Source: Paraburkholderia lacunae (lineage in GTDB: Bacteria > Pseudomonadota > Gammaproteobacteria > Burkholderiales > Burkholderiaceae). Taken from it: a DNA stretch of 64,000 nucleotides. Under the pieces are notes generated by a model. It saw nothing but the letters and a program-made list of their open reading frames with translations. It ran no database searches and was not told the DNA's origin. The stretch's first letter is position 1. Each line of letters opens with the position of its first letter. The position numbers were made by a program, and so were the translations under genes. Positions 17,027 through 25,861 of the stretch are shown piece by piece. The DNA is taken from assembly GCF_003353175.1 (NCBI RefSeq), contig NZ_QHKS01000031.1, forward strand, positions 1 to 64,000. Direction: 5' to 3'.

Positions 17027-18970
17027 CTACCGCGCGTGGCTGGACGCAGCGGCGAGCGTCACGCGTTCAGCCGCCTTCAATGCTTCGTAAGTGAGCTTGT
17101 ATTCCGGCGCGCGACGGGCGGCTTGCGAGTGCTTCAGCGCATCGCGCACGGTCGATCCGTCCGCTGTTTTCAGCAACGGATTCGCCCCGCCCGCGAGCAA
17201 CGCACGAACCACGTCGAGCTTGCCGAGCGTCGCGGCAAGATGCAACGCCGTCGTGCCCGTGTCGGAATGCACGGCGTCGATTTCCGTCACCGACGGCAGC
17301 ATTGCTTCCACAGTGCGCCGGTCGCCCGAGCGCGCGGCCCAATGCAACGGACGATACCCCGCGCGGTCGGGCGCGTTCGCATCAGCCCGCACAGCGATCA
17401 AGGCCGCAACGGAACCGGCGCTCGCACTCGCGGCCGCGACGTGCAGTGGCGCGAGCCCGGAGGTGTCCGCCTGATCCGCTGGCACGCCGTGCTCGATCAG
17501 CGCGCGAGTCAATTGCGCATCGCCCGCGGCCGCCGCGATATGCAGATGATTCCAGCGATATGTCGGATGCACCCAGCCGGCCTTGAACATGCCTTGGCTC
17601 GCCGCATCGCGCAAGCCTTGAACGAAAGGTCTCGCCGCTGTCCGCGTGCGCATCGCGGTGACGCCCTGCCATTGCGATTCGAGCGCTCCTGGCTCAACCG
17701 GGAAATATGCGCCACGCACGGCGGCAAGATTCGCGGCATCGCGCAACTCGCCGACCTGCGCACCGCCCTGCGTGAGCCGCGCGCCGTATTGCGCGCTCGT
17801 CAGCGGCGCCTTGCCGGCGGCTGCCTGCGACGCTGGATCGTGACAGTGCGCCTCGATGCTATCGATCAATCCATCGCGGTATTGATTGATCGACTTATGC
17901 AAATCGGCCAGTTCGGGCGTGGTCGCCGTGAGATGCGTGACGAGCGGCGTCCAGCTAGCGAGGAACTCGGCTAGCGCCTTGCCGCCGTCGCGCAATTCGC
18001 CTCTGATGATCCGCGAGCACGCTGCTTTCAACGCGTCGTCCGAGAGTCCTTCGATCACGACACCGGCATCGTGCGTCGATGCGCCGTCCGTGTGCGGAAT
18101 CGGAAGTTCGAGGGTTTCGCGTAACGTTTCGCGAGCGCGCAAGACGACCTCGACGCCTTCGTCGTGTCCATACCCTCGCCCGCTTGCGGACGTGAGCGCG
18201 TAGGCGTCCACCTGGCCGAGCCGGTACATGCCGCGGCCGAGCAAAAACAATTGGCCTGCATCGTATGCGCCCCGGCTCGCATGATGCGCGTGACGGGCGG
18301 TCTGCACCTGTTGCCACATCAGCAGCGCGCGGTCCGCGCATTCGGTCAGACCTTCGCGCATGTGGTCGATGCAGGTCTTGAGGAGCGCGCCATCGCCGGA
18401 CATCTCCTGGCCGAGCGCCGCCACGTCGTGGTGGAATGCGGCCTTGGCGCTACGAGGCAAGGTTCTGTCGATCCGGCTCGCCCAATTCGACATCACGTTC
18501 CGTTCATCGGATGTCAATGGGCGTCCCGGAACCGGTGCGGGATAGTCCGGTCGGGCATCGCTCACGGCGAAGATGATTCCAGGTATCGGCGGGCGCGAAA
18601 GGCCGTACTCGGCCGCGAGGTCCACTGGTTCCGGCATCGTGGGAGCCGTCGAACTGCCCGCTGCCATCGCGGGCCTTGGTGCACCCGTTGATGTGGCGGC
18701 TGTGTGGGCATCGGTGCCTGCGCCACCCGGTCGATGCAGCGAAGCCGGCAGGTTGCCGTGCAACTGGGGACGCTGCCGGGGTTGCTGCTGATGCCGCTGT
18801 GCGCGCATGGACGACGGCGTCAGCGCCGCAAACAATCCCGCAGCGCGGCTGCGCAGCGGTGAACGTCTACGTGACGGCGCGCCAGACGACGTCGATCCCG
18901 ATTGATCGTGCTCCGCAGCGTCGGCTGCGGCACTCGTGAAGGGCGCGGAGGGGCTATCGACACGTTTCAT
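17027..18970 (-). CDS. Candidate T3SS effector with C-terminal ankyrin repeats
   Basis: The 647-residue product begins with a Ser/Arg-rich disordered region (about 1-130), followed by an all-helical middle part. From about residue 465 it has at least four ankyrin repeats: NHLHIAAAAGDAQLTRALIE, LAPLHVAAASASAGSVAALI, YRPLHWAARSGDRRTVEAML and TTALHLAATLGKLDVVRALL, ending in GGANPLLKTADGSTVRDAL. Ankyrin repeats are common in effectors because they bind host proteins. A perfect hrpII box at 19154-19177 supports HrpB control. The gene is divergent from the coiled-coil candidate at 19397, and both promoters share the same spacer. The host partner is unknown. Confidence 0.78.
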   Translation of the reverse strand: MKRVDSPSAPFTSAAADAAEHDQSGSTSSGAPSRRRSPLRSRAAGLFAALTPSSMRAQRHQQQPRQRPQLHGNLPASLHRPGGAGTDAHTAATSTGAPRPAMAAGSSTAPTMPEPVDLAAEYGLSRPPIPGIIFAVSDARPDYPAPVPGRPLTSDERNVMSNWASRIDRTLPRSAKAAFHHDVAALGQEMSGDGALLKTCIDHMREGLTECADRALLMWQQVQTARHAHHASRGAYDAGQLFLLGRGMYRLGQVDAYALTSASGRGYGHDEGVEVVLRARETLRETLELPIPHTDGASTHDAGVVIEGLSDDALKAACSRIIRGELRDGGKALAEFLASWTPLVTHLTATTPELADLHKSINQYRDGLIDSIEAHCHDPASQAAAGKAPLTSAQYGARLTQGGAQVGELRDAANLAAVRGAYFPVEPGALESQWQGVTAMRTRTAARPFVQGLRDAASQGMFKAGWVHPTYRWNHLHIAAAAGDAQLTRALIEHGVPADQADTSGLAPLHVAAASASAGSVAALIAVRADANAPDRAGYRPLHWAARSGDRRTVEAMLPSVTEIDAVHSDTGTTALHLAATLGKLDVVRALLAGGANPLLKTADGSTVRDALKHSQAARRAPEYKLTYEALKAAERVTLAAASSHAR

Positions 18971-19153
18971 GGCTGTCCTGAGATCGGTTTGGCGTGCCGG
19001 TCAGCGATGCAAGCGGTCGACAACGCACCACGGCACAAACGCGCAACGCGAGTGACGCTGCGCGCGCATGGACTTGCAGGCGGATCGCGAAAGCGACGTC
19101 TCCTGAATACGCCAAGTATCGCAAGCGCCGCGCGGCACACGATCGAGAGTCAG

Positions 19154-19177
19154 CGAAATCCGTATTCCGTCAGCGAA
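19154..19177 (-). promoter_or_regulatory. hrpII box for the ankyrin effector gene
   Basis: Exact TTCG-N16-TTCG on the minus strand, 183 bases before the start at 18970. GATACT at 19117-19122 is 32 bases downstream as a -10 candidate. The leader would be long. Confidence 0.8.
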
Positions 19178-19248
19178 CCGGTTCAATGAAGCCTGAACGG
19201 CAGGCTTGTTTCGCAGCGAGCGACTGTTGGGTTACACAGCCGCGCTGT

Positions 19249-19272
19249 TTCGCCGTCGTCGCCGCCTATTCG
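19249..19272 (+). promoter_or_regulatory. hrpII box for the coiled-coil effector gene
   Basis: Exact TTCG-N16-TTCG on the plus strand, 124 bases before the start at 19397. CACAAT at 19306-19311 lies 33 bases downstream in the -10 position. It is back to back with the box at 19154-19177. Confidence 0.82.
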
Positions 19273-19396
19273 CCGTATCTTGGTTGCTTGCGGATTGTCG
19301 GCGGCCACAATCGGCTCGTCACAGGCTCATGCGTCGCGGAATCCTCTGGTTTCGCGCGGCGGCATCGGTGAGCCACCGCCCGACGAAAGGATGCAT

Positions 19397-21676
19397 ATGG
19401 TTCAGCCGATTCGATCCCCGCAACGACCTCACGACGTGCCGGAGCATGAAGCCGCAACGACCGGAGCAACCGGAGCAACTGGAACAACAAGCGGCGCGCA
19501 AAGCGGCGCACAGCAGCCCGCGCAACAGGGACGCCGGTTGCGTGCCGGCGCGAATCCGCTCATCGCCGGCTTGCCGGCGCGTCCGCCGGCGGCTGAAGGC
19601 GCGTCGTCATCGTCTTCGATCGAAGCGACGCCCGTCACGCAGCAACGGTCCGAGCCCACGAGCCGTGCCATCGTGCTCGGGGCGAGGCAGCGCGATATTG
19701 ATGCGATACTCGCATTCGCCGATGAAATCCGCGAGATCGAGACCCGGTTACTCGCGCTGAAGGCACCCGCACAGTCCGATGCGCCCGACGCGCCCGATGC
19801 CCCGCCAATGTCGCAAGCCGAAGTTCAGCAGGCCATTGCGCGGCTCGAAGCGCGCGACGAGATCGCACAGCGCAGCGTCGACACGCTCGGCAAACAGTGC
19901 GAACGCGCGCGTGCGGTTGTCGAAAAGCTGAATGCGTCGCTCGAAGAAAAGTCGAGCCGCCTCGAACAATTGCATGAAGCCCGTACCGCCGACGCGCCCG
20001 TCGCAAGCATCGCGGCACGTCCGCCGCAAGCCGGCACGAGCCGCGCCGAACTGCGCGCCGCGCACGAGCAACGTATCGCCGCATTGGGGCAGCAGGTCCA
20101 TCTGCTAAAGAGCAGCCGCAGCAACGCGGCGCGCGAAGTGCAAGCCGTGGCGAGCCGCGATACGCTGCGCGCTTTGGGAGACGTCGGCACCTTCGAAATG
20201 ATCGACCACGTGAGTCCCGAACTCGCGGACAAGGTCACCGAATGGCTGCACGGCCTGCAGCCTGCGCAAGGCCGGCCGTCGCGCCGTCCGCCGGATCCCG
20301 AGCGTCAGTTTCAGGAATCTTTCGACACTGCGCTCGATCGCATTGTGCAAAGTGGTGCCGCAGAACCGCAAGTCAAGCCGGAAGACGCGTTGCAGGCGTT
20401 CATGGCGCTCGTGTTGCATCCCCGGCTCAAGCCGTTGTACCCCGTCGTCGAGCGCTTGCTGGTGGAGGACTTCGCCCGCAGCTTGCGCGTGTCGACGGTT
20501 GCGCGGCGGCAAGGCAAAACAATGGACCACATGAATGGGTTTCGCCGCTGGCTCGGTGTGACGCCCGCGCAAATCGCCACGCGCGAGGTGTTGCGGGTGT
20601 TCAGGAACGCGCAGCACAACCTGCAGGCCGCCGTGCAACGTCAATCGTCCGGCGTGACCTTCGGCGAGGTGCGCCTGATAGGTCCGGACATCGCGCGCGC
20701 GGCCGGGCAGGTCGAGACCGTGACCACGGCGCTCACCGCGAATCGCGCGGCGTTTCAGGCCATGATCGAGGCGGTGGAGAAACAGTTCGCGAAGCTCATC
20801 GACATCGACGACATCGAAGCACTGGGTCAACATGTGGCGCCGAAACTCGACGCCTACTACAAGGACAGGATTGCCGAAGTGAACGCCGAGCGCACCAGGC
20901 TCACGCGCGAGGGCATGCCGAAAGCGAAAACAGGTGAGTCACTTTCGGTCGGAACAGGCGCAAGCCATGGCGATATCGACCAACTGGAAATTCGCATTGG
21001 ACGTCTACAAGGCGAAATACTTCAATACGCGGAGCAGCACAAGAAAGAGTTCGAGCACTACGCGAAGCTCAGCGCGCGTCACATGACCGTATCCGACGAA
21101 GTCGAAGACATCGGGCAACAACTGTCGGCTCATCGCCAGACGCTGAAGGATTTGCGTGATGGAAGTAAAATCCAGATGCGGCAGCGTACGGCTCGTGGCA
21201 ATCAGAGCGAACCGATCGAAAACCGTCTCGGTCAACTGTGGGACAGCGTCTCGCGCGAACCGGCGCTATTGCGAGTAATTTCGCGCGGCGCGCTGGAACG
21301 CGTGATCAAGGTGCACGTCGAACAGACATCCGGGCAGATGCACGCGCGGATGAGCAAGGTGATGCGCACGGGCACGTTCGTTTCGCGCGCCGGCTTACTG
21401 CGCGTGATTGCCGAAGTCGCACGTCATGAAATCGAGCAGCCTCAGTCGGCGCTCGTTGCGCAAGACCGCGACGCATTCGAGCGCATTGCGCAAGGCTATC
21501 CGCGTGGGCGCATCGACGCGCTCTGCCATCATGGCCGGACCATAGGCCACGGCGTGCGCAACAGTGCGCGCGGCGTCGAGGAATCGCGTACTGGCACGAG
21601 CCAGTACGCGCTCGAATGGATACGCGGCCAGGGCGCGCGTATCAGCCATTTGCATCCGTGGATATCGCCGTATTGA
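19397..21676 (+). CDS. Large coiled-coil candidate T3SS effector
   Basis: A 759-residue protein. The first 85 residues are Ala/Gly/Thr/Gln-rich and disordered (including GATGATGTTSG). From SRAIVLGARQRDIDAILAFADEI onward it is almost all helical, with heptad-like coiled coils at about 95-230 and 480-620. The architecture recalls the XopP/RipH (HLK) effectors, but I cannot confirm it without alignment. Start 19397 has AAAGG six bases upstream; an ATG two codons earlier (19391) is an alternative. A perfect hrpII box at 19249-19272 indicates HrpB control. Confidence 0.68.
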   Translation: MVQPIRSPQRPHDVPEHEAATTGATGATGTTSGAQSGAQQPAQQGRRLRAGANPLIAGLPARPPAAEGASSSSSIEATPVTQQRSEPTSRAIVLGARQRDIDAILAFADEIREIETRLLALKAPAQSDAPDAPDAPPMSQAEVQQAIARLEARDEIAQRSVDTLGKQCERARAVVEKLNASLEEKSSRLEQLHEARTADAPVASIAARPPQAGTSRAELRAAHEQRIAALGQQVHLLKSSRSNAAREVQAVASRDTLRALGDVGTFEMIDHVSPELADKVTEWLHGLQPAQGRPSRRPPDPERQFQESFDTALDRIVQSGAAEPQVKPEDALQAFMALVLHPRLKPLYPVVERLLVEDFARSLRVSTVARRQGKTMDHMNGFRRWLGVTPAQIATREVLRVFRNAQHNLQAAVQRQSSGVTFGEVRLIGPDIARAAGQVETVTTALTANRAAFQAMIEAVEKQFAKLIDIDDIEALGQHVAPKLDAYYKDRIAEVNAERTRLTREGMPKAKTGESLSVGTGASHGDIDQLEIRIGRLQGEILQYAEQHKKEFEHYAKLSARHMTVSDEVEDIGQQLSAHRQTLKDLRDGSKIQMRQRTARGNQSEPIENRLGQLWDSVSREPALLRVISRGALERVIKVHVEQTSGQMHARMSKVMRTGTFVSRAGLLRVIAEVARHEIEQPQSALVAQDRDAFERIAQGYPRGRIDALCHHGRTIGHGVRNSARGVEESRTGTSQYALEWIRGQGARISHLHPWISPY

Positions 21677-21846
21677 AGCGCGCGACGCGCATCGGATATG
21701 CGGAATATCCCGGCACGACGCCCATGGGCAACGCCGTCAGGTTCACGAATATGTCGCGGAGGCCGCCGATGCCTGAACGCGCCACGGCCTAACCCGCACA
21801 AACGAGAAGCGTTGACCCGGTAGTCCCGATGCTGCGCATATCCCGT

Positions 21847-22272
21847 CTAGTGGAGTCCGTCATTGAACAGACTCCACAGCATGTCCTGTTCGATATCCCA
21901 TGCCCTGCTGACTGCAATTGATGCCTCGATATCATCAACTACGATGACGACCTGGCCGTGTCGATCGGTGTACAGGACTTCGATATTGATACCAGCGTCG
22001 GCCATTCTGCGCATAAAGTGGCTGGACTGTCCTCCTACGGATTGATTGAGTCTCGGGATGAGCACATCTCGTTCGGACAATACTTGTATGTTTGCGGCGA
22101 GAAGCGCACGACGGGCACTGGATACATCCTTAACAAGGAAATGTCCCACGCCACATCCGTCAACAACGAACACGCCGCCACCTTCAATGCGCACACCTGC
22201 TCTGTCAAGAGCGTCGGCCATTTCGGCGAGGGTACCAGGACGGTCCACTAAAGCAATTGCCAGGTTCTTCAT
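21847..22272 (-). CDS. ACT-domain protein
   Basis: About 141 residues: MKNLAIALVDRPGTLAEMADALDRAGVRIEGGG is a typical ACT-domain start (beta strand, then a helix that senses a ligand), and the second half (MADAGINIEVLYTDRHGQVVIVVDDIEASIAVSRAW) is a second ACT-like unit. Such stand-alone tandem ACT proteins bind amino acids or similar small molecules. The alternative start at 22290 would overlap the upstream cupin gene; either way the two genes touch or overlap and are probably cotranscribed. It has no evident tie to secretion. Confidence 0.72.
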   Translation of the reverse strand: MKNLAIALVDRPGTLAEMADALDRAGVRIEGGGVFVVDGCGVGHFLVKDVSSARRALLAANIQVLSERDVLIPRLNQSVGGQSSHFMRRMADAGINIEVLYTDRHGQVVIVVDDIEASIAVSRAWDIEQDMLWSLFNDGLH

Positions 22273-22282
22273 GGAAAAGTTC

Positions 22283-22813
22283 TCAACCACCCTTCTTCGC
22301 CACGAAGGAATCCCTGGCGCCCGGCTTCAGCACTACATATGCACGCCTCCACGGCTGATCGTCGATCAGGCGCCATTTGTGGCCGATGCCGATATTGTCC
22401 TCGGCGAGCAGGACATCTCCGGGTCGCACCACGAATGTCTCGCCCTCACGGGTAGTGAATTCAAGCGTTCCCGACAGCGTAATCACGTATTGAGACTCCG
22501 GGGCAGTGTGCCAACCGTACGAGGCGTGCGCGGGCGTTTCCTTAAAATGGATGGCGACTACATCAGTGCGATCCATTTGGTCTATCGTGCCTTCAAGCAC
22601 ACGCGATGCATTATCGGGCCCAGTGTATAGCTTGAACGCCCGTACCCCAGCATCCACCGAAGTGCCTGCTCCCGTGGTCGCAGCGACAGCACTACGAGCC
22701 CCCGAAATGCTCGCACCCGCAGTCACGGCGACAGCCCCGACACCCAAGGCGCGAAGCAGACCGCGCCTGCCTTTCGGTAGGTTCATTGAGCTCGCCTTCA
22801 TTATCCGTTTCAT
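22283..22813 (-). CDS. Exported cupin-domain protein
   Basis: A 176-residue protein with an N-terminal export signal (KGRRGLLRALGVGAVAVTAGA, with a twin-Arg, so Tat export is possible). The single cupin barrel shows GWHTAPESQYVITLSGTLEF (motif 1, with His and Glu metal ligands) and FVVRPGDVLLAEDNIGIGHKW (motif 2, with the last His). The function is probably a small metal-binding enzyme or sensor. Start 22813 follows GAGAGGAACATC. It lies upstream of the ACT gene and downstream of mqo, all on the minus strand. Confidence 0.78.
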   Translation of the reverse strand: MKRIMKASSMNLPKGRRGLLRALGVGAVAVTAGASISGARSAVAATTGAGTSVDAGVRAFKLYTGPDNASRVLEGTIDQMDRTDVVAIHFKETPAHASYGWHTAPESQYVITLSGTLEFTTREGETFVVRPGDVLLAEDNIGIGHKWRLIDDQPWRRAYVVLKPGARDSFVAKKGG

Positions 22814-22997
22814 GATGTTCCTCTCTGGCTGTGATACTCGCGATGAAACACGACGGGGATGCTGCGGCTCGCGCGCCGCTCCCTTCGTGTGACTTCGTTC
22901 CAATGCGGATCGGGACATACCTATCCCGATCGGTTCAGCTATCGCAAACGCCTCACCTTCCGTACAGCGGCAGGACGCTTGAGAGCGCCCATGGCGC

Positions 22998-24653
22998 TTA
23001 TAGCGCCATGTCAGCCGCAGCCTTGTTCGGCCGGGGCGCACCCGCTCCCGCGGTCGAACGCGGCGCGACGGTGAGGTCGATCTGCGGCGGCGGCGTCAGC
23101 TGCAGCACGTCGCTGGAATAGGTCCATTCCTGATAGACCCTGGCCGGGCTGTCGTTCAGCCTGGTCCCGTAGCTCGGCACGATCTGGCGGATCTTTTCCT
23201 GCCAGGCCGGCGTCGCGACCTTGTCCTTGAACACCTTCTCGAGCAGGCTGAGCATGATCGGCGCAGCGGTCGAGGCACCCGGCGACGCGCCCAGCAGACC
23301 GGCGATACTGCCATCCTGCGAACTCACGATTTCCGTACCGAGCTTGAGGACGCCGCCCTTCGCACCGTCGCGCTTGATGATCTGAACGCGCTGACCGGCT
23401 TGCCACAGGCGCCAGTCTTCCTTCTTCGCCTGCGGGAAGTATTCCTTCAGGGCATTGAAGCGATCGTCATCCGACAACATCAGCTGACCGGCCAGGTATT
23501 CGACCAACGGAAACTCGTCGATGCCCACATGCACCATCGGCACGACGTTATGCACATTGGTGCTGCTCAGGAGATCGAGGTACGACCCGGTCTTCAGGAA
23601 TTTGGTCGAGAATGTCGCGAACGGTCCGAACAGAATGATTTTCTTGCCGTCGATGATGCGCGTGTCCAGGTGCGGCACCGACATCGGCGGCGAACCGACG
23701 GAAGCCTTGCCGTAAGCCTTGGCCAGGTGCCGGCTCACGATCTCCGGCTTGTCCGTCACCAGGAACGAACCACCGACGGGAAACGCACCGTAGTCTTTGG
23801 CTTCCGGGATGCCCGATGCCTGCAGCAGGTGCAGCGCACCACCGCCTGCACCGATGAACACAAACTTCGCGTCCACGTCCTGCCCGGAATCACCGGTCTG
23901 GGTCTTCACGTAGGACACTCGCCACGTACCATCGGCATTGCGTTTGATGCTTCGTACTTCACTGGAGAGCGAAAGCGTGAAATTGGGCTGGCTCTGCAGG
24001 TATCCGACGAACTGGCGCGTAATCTCGCCGAAGTTCACGTCGGTGCCCACGGGGGACCAGGTCGCCGCGACCTTCTGCGCGGGGTCGCGCCCCTCCATCA
24101 TCAGCGGAACCCACTGCCTGATCTGGTCGAAATCGTCCGAGTACTTCATACCGCGGAACAACGGGCTCGCCTGCAGCGCATCGTAGCGTTTCTTGAGGAA
24201 ACGGACGTTGTCGTCTCCCCAGACGAAGCTCATGTGCGGAGTCGAATTAATGAACGATCGCGGATTCCTGAGCACATCGTTCCTGACCTGCCAGGCCCAG
24301 AACTGGCGCGACACCTGAAAGGCCTCGTTGATTTCGACGGCCTTCGAAATGTCGATCGTGCCGTCCGGCTTCTCGGGCGTGTAGTTGAGTTCGGCCAACG
24401 CGGAATGTCCCGTGCCCGCATTGTTCCAGCCATTCGAGCTTTCCTTGGCCACGCCGTCGAGGCGCTCGATCATCATGATCGACCAGTCGGGCTGGAGCTC
24501 ATGGAGCCATACGCCCAACGTCGAACTCATGATGCCGCCGCCCACCAGCAGGACATCGACCTTTTTCGTCTCGCCAGCCTGCGCGGAAAGCGCGCTCACC
24601 GAAAGAACCAACCCCAACAATACCGCTCTTGTCGTCTTGACCACTGTGAACAA
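22998..24653 (-). CDS. mqo: Malate:quinone oxidoreductase
   Basis: The enzyme oxidises malate to oxaloacetate and passes electrons to the quinone pool with FAD. The 551-residue protein shows the FAD-binding start VDVLLVGGGIMSSTLGVWL, then MMIERLDGVAKESSNGWNNAGTGHSALAELNYTP, a signature of Mqo, plus FVFIGAGGGALHLLQ and the C-terminal GLLGASPGASTAAPIML. A cleavable-looking signal (TTRAVLLGLVLSVSALSAQA) precedes the FAD domain, which is unusual for a cytoplasmic-face Mqo but occurs in Burkholderia-type homologs. The C-terminal 40 residues are low-complexity. The gene is not T3SS-related and may be resident DNA or a separate acquisition between effector genes. Confidence 0.93.
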   Translation of the reverse strand: MFTVVKTTRAVLLGLVLSVSALSAQAGETKKVDVLLVGGGIMSSTLGVWLHELQPDWSIMMIERLDGVAKESSNGWNNAGTGHSALAELNYTPEKPDGTIDISKAVEINEAFQVSRQFWAWQVRNDVLRNPRSFINSTPHMSFVWGDDNVRFLKKRYDALQASPLFRGMKYSDDFDQIRQWVPLMMEGRDPAQKVAATWSPVGTDVNFGEITRQFVGYLQSQPNFTLSLSSEVRSIKRNADGTWRVSYVKTQTGDSGQDVDAKFVFIGAGGGALHLLQASGIPEAKDYGAFPVGGSFLVTDKPEIVSRHLAKAYGKASVGSPPMSVPHLDTRIIDGKKIILFGPFATFSTKFLKTGSYLDLLSSTNVHNVVPMVHVGIDEFPLVEYLAGQLMLSDDDRFNALKEYFPQAKKEDWRLWQAGQRVQIIKRDGAKGGVLKLGTEIVSSQDGSIAGLLGASPGASTAAPIMLSLLEKVFKDKVATPAWQEKIRQIVPSYGTRLNDSPARVYQEWTYSSDVLQLTPPPQIDLTVAPRSTAGAGAPRPNKAAADMAL

Positions 24654-24755
24654 TCCTTCTCAATATGCACAAAGTCTTTGTCGAGGTTTCGAATTGGACG
24701 CCTCATGGCCTCATGGCCGTTCTTCGTGCAACAACTCGCCCAGTCGGCGCCCCGA

Positions 24756-25118
24756 TCAGGAATGCGATGGCGTTGCGACCTGATCGGCTGGCACCTGCCT
24801 GCAGCCGGTGGTACTGCTCAGGTGCACGGGTGACGGTTTGCTGGTCGCTTCGCCACCACGCATGCGCTTGATGGCGGCCGCAATATCGCCGCGGCGATGA
24901 GCCTCGGCATTCTGCGGTGATTGCGTCGACCGGTGCGGCGCGTGTTGGGCTGGCGGGCCCGACTTTGAGAAAGCCGTCGCAAGGCTTTGCAACGCGCGGA
25001 TCACGCCGTTGGAACTGCGCGATCCGCGCGCCGACATAGCAGGTACGGGAGACGTCTTATCGGCGCTTGGCAACACTTCAGTTTGCCGTATGGTCCCTCG
25101 AAGGTTTGTCGCCTTCAT
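24756..25118 (-). CDS. Small HrpB-regulated candidate effector
   Basis: A 120-residue, Ser/Thr/Arg-rich, probably disordered protein (MKATNLRGTIRQTEVLPSAD at the start; IAAAIKRMRGG near residue 80). It has no recognised domain. I list it because a perfect hrpII box lies 70 bases upstream (25189-25212) with TAGCAT as -10, which in this window marks secreted-protein genes. The start at 25118 is the first ATG downstream of the box region with an effector-like N-terminus; an ATG at 25226 would place the box inside the gene and was rejected. Short length and lack of homology keep confidence moderate. Confidence 0.55.
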   Translation of the reverse strand: MKATNLRGTIRQTEVLPSADKTSPVPAMSARGSRSSNGVIRALQSLATAFSKSGPPAQHAPHRSTQSPQNAEAHRRGDIAAAIKRMRGGEATSKPSPVHLSSTTGCRQVPADQVATPSHS

Positions 25119-25188
25119 CAATTCGTCGCCTGTCACGTACGGTGTCGTGATGCTAGGTCGCCAACGCCGTCGAAAGAGCGCCAGAGGC

Positions 25189-25212
25189 CGAAAACCTGGC
25201 CCTCGATGCGAA
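25189..25212 (-). promoter_or_regulatory. hrpII box for the 24756-25118 gene
   Basis: Exact TTCG-N16-TTCG on the minus strand. TAGCAT (minus strand, 25150-25155) is 34 bases downstream. A further CGAA at 25171 is 18 bases from the near half-site and does not fit the consensus spacing. Confidence 0.8.
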
Positions 25213-25339
25213 CGTTCATGCTTCACGCGTGCTGCGCGGCTCCGCCAATCGATGTATCGTTGCGTCGATTGCCGCGGGTCTCACCGACTGCGATCCGCAG
25301 CCTGTCAACTATGATGAATTGCTGAATACCCTTCGATAC

Positions 25340-25744
25340 ATGAAATCTCTGAAGCGCTCGACCCGTGCAGGCGACCCGCGCGACGTCGACGGCGATGTGC
25401 CCCGGCTCGCACTCACTTGTCCGCCGGAACAGTTTGTCGCGTTGCTCGAAAAGCACTTCGGGCAGATTCGCGACTACTGCGCGCAACTCGACCTGTGTCT
25501 GTCCGAACGCCGCTATGCGGACGCGCTGACGATCGCACGCCGGCTGACCGGCACGGCGCAATGCCTCGGAACATCGGGCGACGACATCGCCGCGTTGCGC
25601 GAATACGAACACGCGCTCGAACTCGAGCAGACCGACGCCATCGAGCGGGCCGGCGGCAACGCGCAAATCGTCGCCTTCCGCCTGTGCGTCGCCATCAAGG
25701 AAGCACTCGCTGATCAGTCGGCGAAGCGCGACTGTTCCAATTGA
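25340..25744 (+). CDS. Hpt-like helical protein lacking the phospho-histidine
   Basis: About 134 residues from the ATG at 25340 (MKSLKRSTRAGD); an ATG at 25229 in the same frame would add 37. The helices around PPEQFVALLEKHFGQIRDYCAQLDLCLSERRYADALTIA and then ARRLTGTAQCLGTSGDDIAALREYEHALEL match the histidine phosphotransfer consensus AHxLKGSAxxLG, except that the phospho-accepting His is Arg. That suggests a binding or decoy protein in a phosphorelay, or a relative with another role. Neither start has a strong ribosome-binding site. It is divergent from the small effector gene and convergent with the SET-domain gene. Whether it meets the OmpR-type regulators is speculation. Confidence 0.55.
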   Translation: MKSLKRSTRAGDPRDVDGDVPRLALTCPPEQFVALLEKHFGQIRDYCAQLDLCLSERRYADALTIARRLTGTAQCLGTSGDDIAALREYEHALELEQTDAIERAGGNAQIVAFRLCVAIKEALADQSAKRDCSN

Positions 25745-25861
25745 CGCATCATTTCCCGCACGCAGCCTTCGGCGCGTTCGCTCATATCGTCCCAGGCGCC
25801 GGATTGGGGCGCGGCGAGCAACAGCAACACGTCCATTGACGAACACGCATGCCCGCGCCGC

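Noticed and set aside
23400..24833. 477-codon plus-strand open frame
   Set aside because: Antisense to mqo, which has clear FAD and Mqo signatures on the other strand.
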